64,000 nucleotides of DNA from JBBPZA01 sp963797015 (GTDB lineage Bacteria > Actinomycetota > Thermoleophilia > Solirubrobacterales > Solirubrobacteraceae), in assembly GCA_963797015.1 (NCBI GenBank), contig CAWCNV010000006.1, positions 1-64,000 of the forward strand. Reading direction: 5' to 3'. How positions within the stretch are numbered: the stretch's first letter is position 1; each line of letters begins with the position of its first letter. Shown here in pieces: positions 44,732 through 52,459 of the stretch. The notes below the pieces were generated by a model. That model saw only the letters and a program-made list of their open reading frames with translations. It was not told the origin of the DNA and searched no databases. The translations under genes were made by a program, and so were the position numbers.

Positions 44732-46090
44732 TTAAGGGATCTTTGGGGAGGTCCAAGGCGTGGCGAGCCGTCTACGAAGCTCGTCCACGAGCGAGCCGAT
44801 CGGCACCCGTTCCTGGGTCAGTGAATCGCGGTCGCGAACTGTCACCGTCTGATCCTCCGCCGTCTGGTGGTCGACCGTGACCGCCCACGGCGTCCCGATC
44901 TCGTCCTGGCGCCGGTAGCGGCGGCCGATGGAGCCGCCCTCGTCGTACTCCGCGGCGATGTGGCGGCGCAGCTCCTCCTGGATCGCGCGGGCGGTCTCGG
45001 GCTGGCCCTCCTTGCGCACCAGCGGCAGCACCGCGACCTTCACCGGCGCCAGCAGCGGGTGCAGGCGCAGGACGGTGCGCGACTCGCCCTCCACCTCCTC
45101 CTCGTCGTAGGCGTCGACCAGGAAGGCCAGCGTCGCGCGGTCGGCGCCGGCGGCGGGCTCGATCACGTGCGGGACGTAACGATCGCCCGACCCCTGGTCG
45201 AAGTACTCGAGCTTCTCGCCCGAGAACTCGGCGTGCTGGCGCAGATCGAAGTCGCCGCGGTTGGCGATGCCTTCGAGCTCCTGCCAGCCGATCGGGAACA
45301 GGTACTCGACGTCGGCCGTCGCGCTCGAGTAGTGGCTCAGCTCGTCGGCGTCGTGCTCGCGCAGCCGCAGGTGGTCGGCGCGCAGGCCGAGCTCCTCGTA
45401 CCACCTGCGCCGCTCGGCCTTCCAGTACTCGTACCAGCGCGGCGCCTCCGAGGGGGGGACGAAGAACTCCATCTCCATCTGCTCGAACTCGCGCGTCCGG
45501 AAGATGAAGTTGCCCGGCGTGATCTCGTTGCGGAACGACTTGCCGGCCTGCGCGATGCCGAACGGCGGCTTCTTGCGCGCGAACTGGAGCACGTTCTTGA
45601 AGTTGATGAAGATGCCCTGGGCGGTCTCGGGGCGCAGGTAGGCGGTCGCGCCCGCCTCCTTCACAGGGCCGACCGTCGTCTCGAACAGCAGGTTGAACTC
45701 GCGGGCCTCGGTCAGGTCGCACTCGGGGCCCTGGCCCGGCTCCACCGACGGCTTGCGCGGGCAGCGCGCGTCCTCGAGCTTGTCGGCCCGGAAGCGCTGC
45801 TTGCAGGTGCGGCAGTCCACCAGCGGATCGGTGAACCCCGCCAGGTGGCCGCTGGCCTCCCACACGCGCGGATGCTGCAGGATCGCCGAGTCCAGGGCGA
45901 CGATGTCGTCGCGCTCCTGGAGCATGGAATGCCACCAGCGCGCGCGGACGTTGTTCTTCAGCAGCACGCCGTAGTGGCCGTAGTCGTAGGTCGAGCCGAG
46001 CCCGCCGTAGATCTCCGAGCTCGGGAACACGAACCCGCGGCGCTTGGCCAGCGCGGTGATCTTGTCCATCGTGACGACGTCCTGGGACAC
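44732..46090 (-). CDS. glyQS: Glycyl-tRNA synthetase, single-chain (alpha2) type
   Basis: The 452-aa class II synthetase has the N-terminal motif FPSSEIYGGLGSTYDYGHYG, motif 2 region (GKSFRNEITPGNFIFRTREF), the glycine-specific glutamate loop (FEQMEMEFFV), a zinc-like insertion (DCRTCKQRF...RCPRKP) and a C-terminal anticodon-binding domain. It charges tRNA-Gly. This is the dimeric GlyRS found in archaea, eukaryotes, mycoplasma and actinobacteria, not the alpha2beta2 form. GTG 46090 is preceded at 8 nt by TATGGT, so a leaderless start is likely; ATG 46069 is an alternative. Confidence 0.95.
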   Translation of the reverse strand: MSQDVVTMDKITALAKRRGFVFPSSEIYGGLGSTYDYGHYGVLLKNNVRARWWHSMLQERDDIVALDSAILQHPRVWEASGHLAGFTDPLVDCRTCKQRFRADKLEDARCPRKPSVEPGQGPECDLTEAREFNLLFETTVGPVKEAGATAYLRPETAQGIFINFKNVLQFARKKPPFGIAQAGKSFRNEITPGNFIFRTREFEQMEMEFFVPPSEAPRWYEYWKAERRRWYEELGLRADHLRLREHDADELSHYSSATADVEYLFPIGWQELEGIANRGDFDLRQHAEFSGEKLEYFDQGSGDRYVPHVIEPAAGADRATLAFLVDAYDEEEVEGESRTVLRLHPLLAPVKVAVLPLVRKEGQPETARAIQEELRRHIAAEYDEGGSIGRRYRRQDEIGTPWAVTVDHQTAEDQTVTVRDRDSLTQERVPIGSLVDELRRRLATPWTSPKIP

Positions 46091-46098
46091 GGGCCGGG

Positions 46099-46104
46099 AC
46101 CATA
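46099..46104 (-). promoter_or_regulatory. Candidate -10 box for glyQS
   Basis: TATGGT (minus strand) ends 8 nt before the GTG start. It forms a divergent pair with the FmdB box at 46114. Confidence 0.35.
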
Positions 46105-46113
46105 CCCCGCTCC

Positions 46114-46119
46114 TATACT
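46114..46119 (+). promoter_or_regulatory. Candidate -10 box for the FmdB-like gene
   Basis: TATACT ends 9 nt before the ATG. The two divergent promoters are only about 10 bp apart. Confidence 0.45.
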
Positions 46120-46128
46120 CAGCTCCCG

Positions 46129-46500
46129 ATGCCCATCTACGAGTACCGCTGCGACAACGGGCACACCTTCGAGGTCATGCAGCGCATGACCGACGATCCG
46201 GTTGCTAGCTGCCAGACGTGCGAGGCGCCGGTCCAGCGCGTGTTCCACCCGATCGCGGTGCACTTCAAGGGCTCGGGCTTCTACAACACCGACTACGGGA
46301 CCCGGAAGCGCCAGCGCGAGACGGCCGCGTCCGCGGAGGGAGGCGGCGGCAAGGATGGCGGGGGCGCGAAGGGCGAGAGCAAGGCCGGCGGCGAGTCCTC
46401 GTCCAAGGCCGAGAAGAAGTCGTCGGGCGAGTCGTCGAGCGCGACCTCGTCGAAGCCTGCGGGCAGCAGCTCGAGCACGGGCTCGTCCTCCAAGGACTGA
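46129..46500 (+). CDS. FmdB-like zinc-ribbon protein
   Basis: The 123-aa protein begins with the FmdB signature MPIYEYRCDNGHTFEVMQRM and SCQTCEAPVQRVFHP, a zinc ribbon with two Cys-x2-Cys-like pairs (the first pair lacks one Cys: YRCDNGH), then a hydrophilic Ser/Lys/Gly tail from about residue 65. Related proteins are small regulators or chaperone-like zinc proteins of unknown action. Divergent from glyQS. Confidence 0.8.
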   Translation: MPIYEYRCDNGHTFEVMQRMTDDPVASCQTCEAPVQRVFHPIAVHFKGSGFYNTDYGTRKRQRETAASAEGGGGKDGGGAKGESKAGGESSSKAEKKSSGESSSATSSKPAGSSSSTGSSSKD

Positions 46501-46514
46501 GCCGCCTGGCCGGG

Positions 46515-46607
46515 GTGGCCGTGGCCCTCTGGCTCGCCGCGGTCCCCGCCGAGATCATGCTGCGGCGCCGGCGGCCGGCCCGCGCCGAGGAGTACCTGGC
46601 GGGCTAG
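46515..46607 (+). CDS. Possible 30-aa membrane microprotein
   Basis: From GTG 46515 the peptide has a hydrophobic N-terminus (VAVALWLAAVPAEIML) and a basic/acidic tail (RRRRPARAEEYLAG). Its stop TAG shares CTAG with the clpP stop, as seen for another convergent pair at 19131. There is no ribosome site. Included only as a possibility. Confidence 0.3.
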   Translation: MAVALWLAAVPAEIMLRRRRPARAEEYLAG

Positions 46608-47218
46608 GACGCGAAGCCGCGCGGCGTCCGTCGCAGCTCGTGGCGCTCCACGATGCGATCCGCGAGGCCGTACTCGACCGCCTCCTGGGCCGTCAGGTAG
46701 CGGTCGCGCTCCATGTCCTCGTGTACCTGCTCACGCGACTGGCCGGTGTGCTTCGCGTAGATCTCGTCGAGCCGCGCGCGCAGCTCCAGGACCTCGCGCG
46801 CGTGGATCTCGATGTCCGTGCTCTGCCCCTGGAAGCCGCCGCTGGGCTGGTGGATGAGCATGCGCGCGTTGGGGAGCACGAGCCGCTTCCCCGGCGCGCC
46901 GCCGGCGAGCAGCAGCGCCCCCATCGACATCGCGGTCCCGTAGCCGATCGTCTGCACGTCGGGGGTGACGTACTGCATCGTGTCGTAGATGGCCAGGCCG
47001 GCGTACACGTTTCCGCCCGGCGAGTTCACGTACAGCGCGATGTCCTTCTCGGGGTCGTCTGACTCCAGGTGCAGGAGCTGGGCCACCACCAGGTTGGCCA
47101 GCGTTTCGTCCACGGGCTCGCCGATGAACACGATGCGCTCGCCGAGCAGGCGCGAGTAGATGTCGTAGGAGCGCTCGCCGCGGGCGGTCTGCTCGACGAC
47201 GACGGGAACGAGGGTCAT
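46604..47218 (-). CDS. clpP: ATP-dependent Clp protease proteolytic subunit
   Basis: The 204-aa serine protease has the catalytic Ser in YGTAMSMGALLLAGG, His in ARMLIHQPSGGFQGQ and Asp in DRYLTAQEAVEYGLAD. It forms the barrel that degrades substrates unfolded by ClpX/ClpC. ATG 47218. The glycine loop reads TAMSMGA rather than the usual QAASMGA, which is minor. An actinobacterial genome often has two or more clpP genes; only this one is in the window. Confidence 0.95.
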   Translation of the reverse strand: MTLVPVVVEQTARGERSYDIYSRLLGERIVFIGEPVDETLANLVVAQLLHLESDDPEKDIALYVNSPGGNVYAGLAIYDTMQYVTPDVQTIGYGTAMSMGALLLAGGAPGKRLVLPNARMLIHQPSGGFQGQSTDIEIHAREVLELRARLDEIYAKHTGQSREQVHEDMERDRYLTAQEAVEYGLADRIVERHELRRTPRGFAS

Positions 47219-47276
47219 GACCGGCCTCCTGTCGAATGTGCAACCGTGCAGTCGCGCTTTGCGCTGCTACTGTAGC

Positions 47277-47292
47277 GCAACCATTTGGTTGC
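47277..47292. promoter_or_regulatory. Candidate ArsR operator
   Basis: GCAACCATTTGGTTGC has 7-bp inverted arms GCAACCA/TGGTTGC and a 2-bp centre, 56 bp before an SRPBCC-ArsR gene pair. A half-site GCAACC lies at about 47239. This type of site precedes other AHSA1/ArsR pairs. Binding is inferred. Confidence 0.6.
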
Positions 47293-47347
47293 AACTCCGC
47301 CGGCTGCGCGCTCGTCGCCCGCCGGTCGCACTCGGAGGTGAGCGAAC

Positions 47348-47767
47348 ATGGACGAAATCAGGCGCGAAGTGGTGCTGGGGGCGGTTCGCGAGGAGGTCTG
47401 GTCGGCGCTGACCGACCCGGAGCGGCTCGGCGAATGGCTCGGCGAGGCGCTCGCGATCGAGCTGCGCCCCGGCGGCGAGCTCGTGCTGCGGCTCCCTGAC
47501 GGTCAGGAGCGCCGCGGCTTCGTCGAGGAGGTGGACCCGCCCGCGGTGCTCGTGTTGTGGTGGCGGCCGGTCGGCGAGGACGGCTCGGAGGGCGAGCTCA
47601 CGCGCGTCGAGTTCCGGCTCGCGCCCGGCGAGGACGGCACACGCCTGCGGGTCGTCGAGACGCGGCCGCTGGCGCGCCTCGACGCGCGCGGCATCGAGCT
47701 CCCGGCGCGACGCGGCGCGAGCGGCGGCGCCGCGGACCGCGGCGGCCCGGTCGCGCTGGTTCGGTGA
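47348..47767 (+). CDS. AHSA1/SRPBCC-family protein
   Basis: A 139-aa helix-grip protein: IRREVVLGAVREEVWSALTD, WLGEALAIELRPGGELVL and ERRGFVEEVDPPAVLVLWWR are typical of activator-of-Hsp90-like/SRPBCC proteins. Its stop overlaps the start of the ArsR gene (GTGA), so the two are translated together, a recurring pair in actinobacteria. Ligand and enzymatic role are unknown. An inverted repeat at 47277 probably regulates it. Confidence 0.8.
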   Translation: MDEIRREVVLGAVREEVWSALTDPERLGEWLGEALAIELRPGGELVLRLPDGQERRGFVEEVDPPAVLVLWWRPVGEDGSEGELTRVEFRLAPGEDGTRLRVVETRPLARLDARGIELPARRGASGGAADRGGPVALVR

Positions 47768-48162
47768 GCTCGCGCCACCCCACCGGCTTCGTGCGCGGGC
47801 CCGCCGCCGCGCCGGGGCTGGCAATCGGGCACGCCCGCGTCGCCGGCGACCCCTCCGGTCCGGTGTTCCACGCCCTGGCCGACTCGACCCGGCGCGGCCT
47901 GCTCGCCCGCCTCGGGTCGCTGGGCGCCGCGTCGGCGACCGAGCTCGCGAGCGAGCTCCCGGTGACGCGCCAGGCGGTGGTCAAGCACCTGGCCGTGCTG
48001 GCCGAGGCGGGCCTGGCCACGTCGGAGCGGCGGGGGCGAGAGGTCCGCTACCGGCTGCGACCCGAACCGCTGTCCGACGCGATGGCATGGATGGCGCACG
48101 TCGGCGCGGCCTGGGACGGGCGCCTCGCCGCGCTCGAGCGCCACCTCGAGGAGCGCGGCTGA
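47764..48162 (+). CDS. ArsR-family repressor
   Basis: The 132-aa protein has an N-terminal winged helix (VFHALADSTRRGLLARLGSL, VTRQAVVKHLAVLAEAGLAT) in the PadR/ArsR pattern, without the usual metal-binding Cys, and a short C-terminal helix. GTG 47764 overlaps the SRPBCC stop. It likely represses this two-gene unit via the palindrome at 47277 and responds to a small molecule carried by the SRPBCC partner (inference). Confidence 0.8.
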   Translation: MSSRHPTGFVRGPAAAPGLAIGHARVAGDPSGPVFHALADSTRRGLLARLGSLGAASATELASELPVTRQAVVKHLAVLAEAGLATSERRGREVRYRLRPEPLSDAMAWMAHVGAAWDGRLAALERHLEERG

Positions 48163-48181
48163 GCACGCGGGGCGGCCGCGC

Positions 48182-49507
48182 TCACCCCTTCAGGAAGCGC
48201 TTGACCTCGGCCTGCTTCTCCTGCTCTGAGACGACCAGCCCCTGACCGCCGTCGGGCAGCGTCTGGAAGCCCGACGGCTTGAGCACGCGCGGGGGCGGCG
48301 ACCCCCCGAGCTGCAGGTCGATGAAGAGCTCCATCAGGGTCGGGCCGCCCATGTCGGTGCGAATCGCCTTGGGGGCCGCCCACGACACCCACGGCAGGCG
48401 GAAGAAGGTGCTCGGCGACAGCGTCTTGGACTTGATCGCGCCGATCACCTGCTGCTGGCGCTCTGCGCGGTTGATGTCGTTCTCGGCGGGGTTGCAGTCG
48501 TTCACGCGGATACGCGAGAGCGCGAGCACCTGGCGGCCGTCGAGGTGCTTGGTCTGGCCGCGCTTGAACCTGATCGTCACGCCTCCGTTGCGGTTGCCGC
48601 CGTCGACGTTGGAGCGGATGCAGCCCGTCGCCGTGAAGTCGATCCCGCCCAGGGCGTTGATGAACTGCGGAAAGTTCTGGAAGTCCACCTCGACGAGGTG
48701 GTTGACCTTGATCCCCAGGTATTGCTTCACCGTGCGGATCGCGAGCTGGGGGCCGCCGATCGCGTAGGCGGCGTTGATCTTGTTGGGCCCCGAGCCGGGG
48801 ATGTTCACGATCGTGTCGCGCGGGATCGATAGGCGGGCCGACTTCCCGCCGCCGACGCGCAGGAGCAGGATCGAGTCCGAGCGGCTCGTCTGCCCGACCT
48901 TGTTGGCGCCTCCCTCCAGCGAGCCCGGCGCCCGCGCGTCCGAGCCGAGCACGAGGATCGTGTTCCCCGACAGCAGCAGGTTGCCGCCCGAGTCGAGCTG
49001 CTGGCGAGCGGCGGAGGAGACCTTGCCTCGCTGGACCTCCGCGCTGACGAGGAACAGGACCAGCGAGAGCGCGAGCCAGCCGGCGACCAGCGCCACGAGC
49101 GCCAGCAGCACTCGCTTGACGGTGATCCGCGGGCCGCGGCGATCGGGCTCGCCCCGGCGCAGCGCCTTGATCCGGTCCAGGCCGTCGCCGCCGCGGCGGC
49201 CGAAGCGGTCGAGGAACCCGGGGCGGGTCCGGTAGAGCGTGTACTGCGGCCGGCCGGAACCGTCGGCGCCGTCCGGCCGCGTGGCCCGGCGGTCGGTGGC
49301 CTTGCCGCCGGCTCGCCCGCGTGGCTGCCGTTCGCCCGCGGCGTCGCCGGCCGATTTGTCCCGCTGCGCGGCGTCGGCCGCCGAGCCCGCGCGCGGTCGC
49401 GGCTGCTTGCGCGGCGGCACCCGCCGACCGCCCGACCGGTACAGCGTGTACTCCGGGCGTTCCTCGCCCTCCGGCGGGCGCCGGGGCCCCTTCGGGTCGT
49501 CCGCCAT
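48182..49507 (-). CDS. LytR-CpsA-Psr (LCP) cell-wall glycopolymer transferase
   Basis: The 441-aa protein has a basic cytoplasmic N-terminus, one membrane helix (LLALVALVAGWLALSLVLFL), and an extracellular LCP domain (NTILVLGSDARAPG, SIPRDTIVNIPGSGPNKINA, RQVLALSRIRVNDCNP). It attaches wall polymers to peptidoglycan. The cytoplasmic part has a duplicated motif, PEYTLYR and PQYTLYR, about 70 residues apart. It is divergent from the ROK kinase gene. Confidence 0.9.
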   Translation of the reverse strand: MADDPKGPRRPPEGEERPEYTLYRSGGRRVPPRKQPRPRAGSAADAAQRDKSAGDAAGERQPRGRAGGKATDRRATRPDGADGSGRPQYTLYRTRPGFLDRFGRRGGDGLDRIKALRRGEPDRRGPRITVKRVLLALVALVAGWLALSLVLFLVSAEVQRGKVSSAARQQLDSGGNLLLSGNTILVLGSDARAPGSLEGGANKVGQTSRSDSILLLRVGGGKSARLSIPRDTIVNIPGSGPNKINAAYAIGGPQLAIRTVKQYLGIKVNHLVEVDFQNFPQFINALGGIDFTATGCIRSNVDGGNRNGGVTIRFKRGQTKHLDGRQVLALSRIRVNDCNPAENDINRAERQQQVIGAIKSKTLSPSTFFRLPWVSWAAPKAIRTDMGGPTLMELFIDLQLGGSPPPRVLKPSGFQTLPDGGQGLVVSEQEKQAEVKRFLKG

Positions 49508-49516
49508 GCGCCGTGT

Positions 49517-50545
49517 ATGGTGGCCGACATGGCGGCGGAGTGCGTCGTGGGCGTCGACCTCGGCGGCACGAAGCTGCTGGCCGGCTCCGTGGATTCACAG
49601 CTCCGCGTGCAGCATCGCGCGCGCCGCACGGTGCAGGGTGCCGGGCAGGCGGAGCTGCTCGAGCTGGTGCGCGACGCGGTGGAGGAGGTGGCCACGGCGA
49701 CCGCCGGCGAGATCGCGGGCGTCGGCTTCGGCATCCCGTGCCTGATCGACCGCCGGACCGGCGTCGCGGTGATGGCCGTCAACCTGGCGATCGGGGACCT
49801 GCCGTTCGGCGACGTGATGGCCGAGCGCCTCGGGCTCCCGGTGTGGGTCGACAACGACGCGAACTGCGCGGTGCTCGCCGAGCACCGGCACGGCGCGGCG
49901 CGTTGTGCGAGCGAGGTCGTTCTGCTGACGATCGGCACCGGGATCGGCGGCGGGCTCGTGCTGGGCGGCGAGGTCTACCGCGGGGCGATCGGCGCGGGGG
50001 CCGAGCTCGGGCACTGCGTCGTCGAGATCGACGGCCCGCGCTGCCAGGGCCAGTGCCCCAACCGGGGCTGCCTGGAGGCGGTCGCGTCCGGGACGGCGCT
50101 CGCCCGCGAGGCGCGCGCGCTGGCGCGCGAGCGGCCGGACAGCGCGCTCGGTCGCGCGCTCGCGGCGGGCGACGAGCTGACCGGGATGCTGGCGACCGAG
50201 CTCGCCCACGACGGCGACGCCGCGGCCCGCGAGGCGGTCGAGCGCATCGGCCGCCGGCTGGGGGTGGGCATCGGGAACTACGTCAACGTGTTCAACCCCG
50301 AGGTGGTGGTGATCGGTGGCGGCGTGATGGCGGCGGGCGAGATGCTGCTCGGTCCGGCCCGCGAGGAGGTCGCGGCGCGCGCGCTGCGCCCGTCGCGCGA
50401 CGTCGTATCCATCGTCCCTGCGAGCTTCGGCGCCGAGGCGGGGATGATCGGCGCCGCGGTGATGGCGCTCGATGGTGTCGCCGGCGGTGGCCCTGACGCG
50501 GATCCTCCGCGGCTGTCCGGCGATCGCCGCCGCGAGCGCTCGTGA
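49517..50545 (+). CDS. ROK-family sugar kinase (glucokinase-like)
   Basis: The 342-aa protein has the ATP-binding phosphate-1 loop VVGVDLGGTKLLAGSV, the ROK signature (VDNDANCAVLAE, LTIGTGIGGGLVLGG) and the zinc site H-C-x-C (GAELGHCVVEI, CQGQCPNRGCLE). It phosphorylates glucose or another hexose. The C-terminal tail of 30 residues is low in conserved features. Its stop overlaps the rsmI start (GTGA). Confidence 0.9.
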   Translation: MVADMAAECVVGVDLGGTKLLAGSVDSQLRVQHRARRTVQGAGQAELLELVRDAVEEVATATAGEIAGVGFGIPCLIDRRTGVAVMAVNLAIGDLPFGDVMAERLGLPVWVDNDANCAVLAEHRHGAARCASEVVLLTIGTGIGGGLVLGGEVYRGAIGAGAELGHCVVEIDGPRCQGQCPNRGCLEAVASGTALAREARALARERPDSALGRALAAGDELTGMLATELAHDGDAAAREAVERIGRRLGVGIGNYVNVFNPEVVVIGGGVMAAGEMLLGPAREEVAARALRPSRDVVSIVPASFGAEAGMIGAAVMALDGVAGGGPDADPPRLSGDRRRERS

Positions 50546-51360
50546 CCGGCGGCGGCGGCCACCTCGTGGTCTGCCCGACCCCGATCGGCAACCTCGAGGA
50601 CGTGACGCTGCGCGTGCTCTCGGCGCTGCGCGACGCCGACGTGGTGGCGTGCGAGGACACGCGCAGGACGAGGATCCTGCTCGACCGCTTCGGGATCAGC
50701 GCCGAGCTCGTCTCCTACCACGAGCACAACGAGCGCGAGCGAGCGGCGCAGCTCGTCGAACGCATGCGCAACGGCGAGGTCGTTGCGCTGGTGTCGGACG
50801 CCGGGATGCCGCTGGTCTCGGATCCGGGCTTCGTGCTCGTGCGGGCCTGCGTGGCGGCGGGGCTGGCGGTCGAGGTGCTGCCCGGGCCCTCGGCGGCGCT
50901 GGCGGCGCTGGTCGCGAGCGCGCTGCCCGCCGATCGCTGGCGCTTCGCCGGCTTCCTCCCGCGGCGCCGAGGCGAGCTCGAGGAGCTGCTGCGCTCGCCC
51001 GAGACGCTGGTGGCGTTCGAGTCCCCGCGCCGGGTCGGGGCCTCGCTGCGGACGCTCGCCGAGCTGGATCCCGAGCGCCCGGTCGCGCTGTGCCGCGAGC
51101 TGACGAAGGTCCACGAGGAGGTCGTGCGCGGCCCGGCGCGCGAGCTCGCTCAGCGCTATGCAGACGCTCCGCCGAAGGGCGAGGTGGTGCTCGTCATCGG
51201 CCATGCCGCCGCCGATCGCGACGCCGACTCCGGCGCGGCTGTCGGGGCTGTACGCCGGCTGGTCGAGGCGGGCGCCAAGCCGCGTGCCGCGGCGAAGGTG
51301 GTGTCGGAGCTGACCGGAGTCCCGGCCAACGATCTCTACGCCTCGCTCACGACTTCGTGA
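50542..51360 (+). CDS. rsmI: 16S rRNA (cytidine-2'-O)-methyltransferase
   Basis: The 272-aa protein has the RsmI pattern: GGHLVVCPTPIGNLEDVTLR, ACEDTRRTRILLDRFGI, VALVSDAGMPLVSDPGF and LPGPSAALAALVASALP. It methylates C1402 of 16S rRNA with SAM. GTG start overlapping the ROK gene by 4 bp. Confidence 0.94.
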   Translation: MTGGGGHLVVCPTPIGNLEDVTLRVLSALRDADVVACEDTRRTRILLDRFGISAELVSYHEHNERERAAQLVERMRNGEVVALVSDAGMPLVSDPGFVLVRACVAAGLAVEVLPGPSAALAALVASALPADRWRFAGFLPRRRGELEELLRSPETLVAFESPRRVGASLRTLAELDPERPVALCRELTKVHEEVVRGPARELAQRYADAPPKGEVVLVIGHAAADRDADSGAAVGAVRRLVEAGAKPRAAAKVVSELTGVPANDLYASLTTS

Positions 51361-51412
51361 ACAAAGCCGCGCACCCGCCCGCGGCGGGCGCGACGCCGCG
51401 TACGGTCGCGCC

Positions 51413-52399
51413 ATGGCCGCCGAACGCCGCGCCGACCGCAGCCCATCCGCGGCCAAGGGTCGTACTCCCCGTGGCCCGCTCGCGTCCTTCGCGTGCGCTG
51501 CGACGGGCTCAGCCTCACTGCCGTGCGCTGTTGCGGCCGCCCTTCTTCTCTCGCTCGCGCTCGCGGGTCCGGCGAGGGCGGGCGAGGGGAGGCGATGGTC
51601 CTGGCCGGTTCGCGGTCCGGTCCTGAGCGGCTTCCGCTACGGGGGTGACCCGTTCACGCGCGGCCAGCGCCGCGGGATCTCGATCGGGGCGCCGGTCGGC
51701 ACCGAGGTGAGGGCGGCGTGTCCGGGGCGGGTGCGCTTCGCGGGCTTCGCCGGTTCGTCGGGGCGCACCGTGAGCGTCGCCTGCGGTCGCTTGGTCGCCA
51801 CCTATCTGCACCTTGGCGCGATCGCGGTACGAGCCGGCGAGCGCGTGTGGCAGGGAGAGCGCCTCGGGGACGTCGGCCGCTCCGGCCGCCCGCGCCTGCC
51901 CAGCCCCCACCTGGCCTTCGGCGCGCGGATCGCCGGTCGCCGCTGGGCGTACGTCGATCCGCTCACTCTGCTGGAGGGTGCCGGGCGCGCGCCACCACCG
52001 GAGCTCGTGCCCGCTGCCCGACGCCCGAAGCTCCCCCGCCTCGGGCCGGCACCCCGCCCACCCGCTGTACGCGCGCGCGTACCCCGCACCGGCCCCGATC
52101 CGGCCAGGGCTCCGGCCCGAGTTCCGCGCCCGGCGCCGGACGGTCCTCCGTTCCGAGTCCCGCGCTCGGCGCCGGACGGCGCTCTGGTCCGAGTCCCGCC
52201 GCCGGTCGGCGCTCCCCGCCCGGCCGGCCGGCCGGTGTCGCGTCCCGGACTCGAGCCTTCGGGCTCGGTCCCGCTCGTCGCGTGGCTCGGGTTGGCCGCG
52301 CTGGCCGGTGCGCTGATCGTCGTGCCGGCGGGCCGCGCCGGGCGGCGGCGGCGCGCGCGGGCAGCGGCGGGCGCGGGGGCGGAGGTCGCGTCGCGATGA
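51413..52399 (+). CDS. M23/LytM-like exported protein, zinc ligands partly lost
   Basis: After a signal segment (VAAALLLSLALAGPARA), a LytM-like domain follows (residues 60-180: GFRYGGDPFTRGQRRGISIG, YLHLGAIAVRAGERVWQGER, PHLAFGARI), then a Pro/Arg-rich repeat region and a C-terminal membrane helix with a basic tail. The family's H-x-G-x-D ligands read RRGIS, and H-x-H reads HLA, so the zinc site looks degenerate. It is probably a non-catalytic peptidoglycan-binding or regulatory relative (like EnvC/NlpD-type activators). Between rsmI and metG. Confidence 0.7.
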   Translation: MAAERRADRSPSAAKGRTPRGPLASFACAATGSASLPCAVAAALLLSLALAGPARAGEGRRWSWPVRGPVLSGFRYGGDPFTRGQRRGISIGAPVGTEVRAACPGRVRFAGFAGSSGRTVSVACGRLVATYLHLGAIAVRAGERVWQGERLGDVGRSGRPRLPSPHLAFGARIAGRRWAYVDPLTLLEGAGRAPPPELVPAARRPKLPRLGPAPRPPAVRARVPRTGPDPARAPARVPRPAPDGPPFRVPRSAPDGALVRVPPPVGAPRPAGRPVSRPGLEPSGSVPLVAWLGLAALAGALIVVPAGRAGRRRRARAAAGAGAEVASR

Positions 52400-52459
52400 G
52401 GGCGCTCCGGGGTCCGGGCCGGCGGCGAGCGGGCCCGTCGTTATCGTCCTCGGCTCGCG

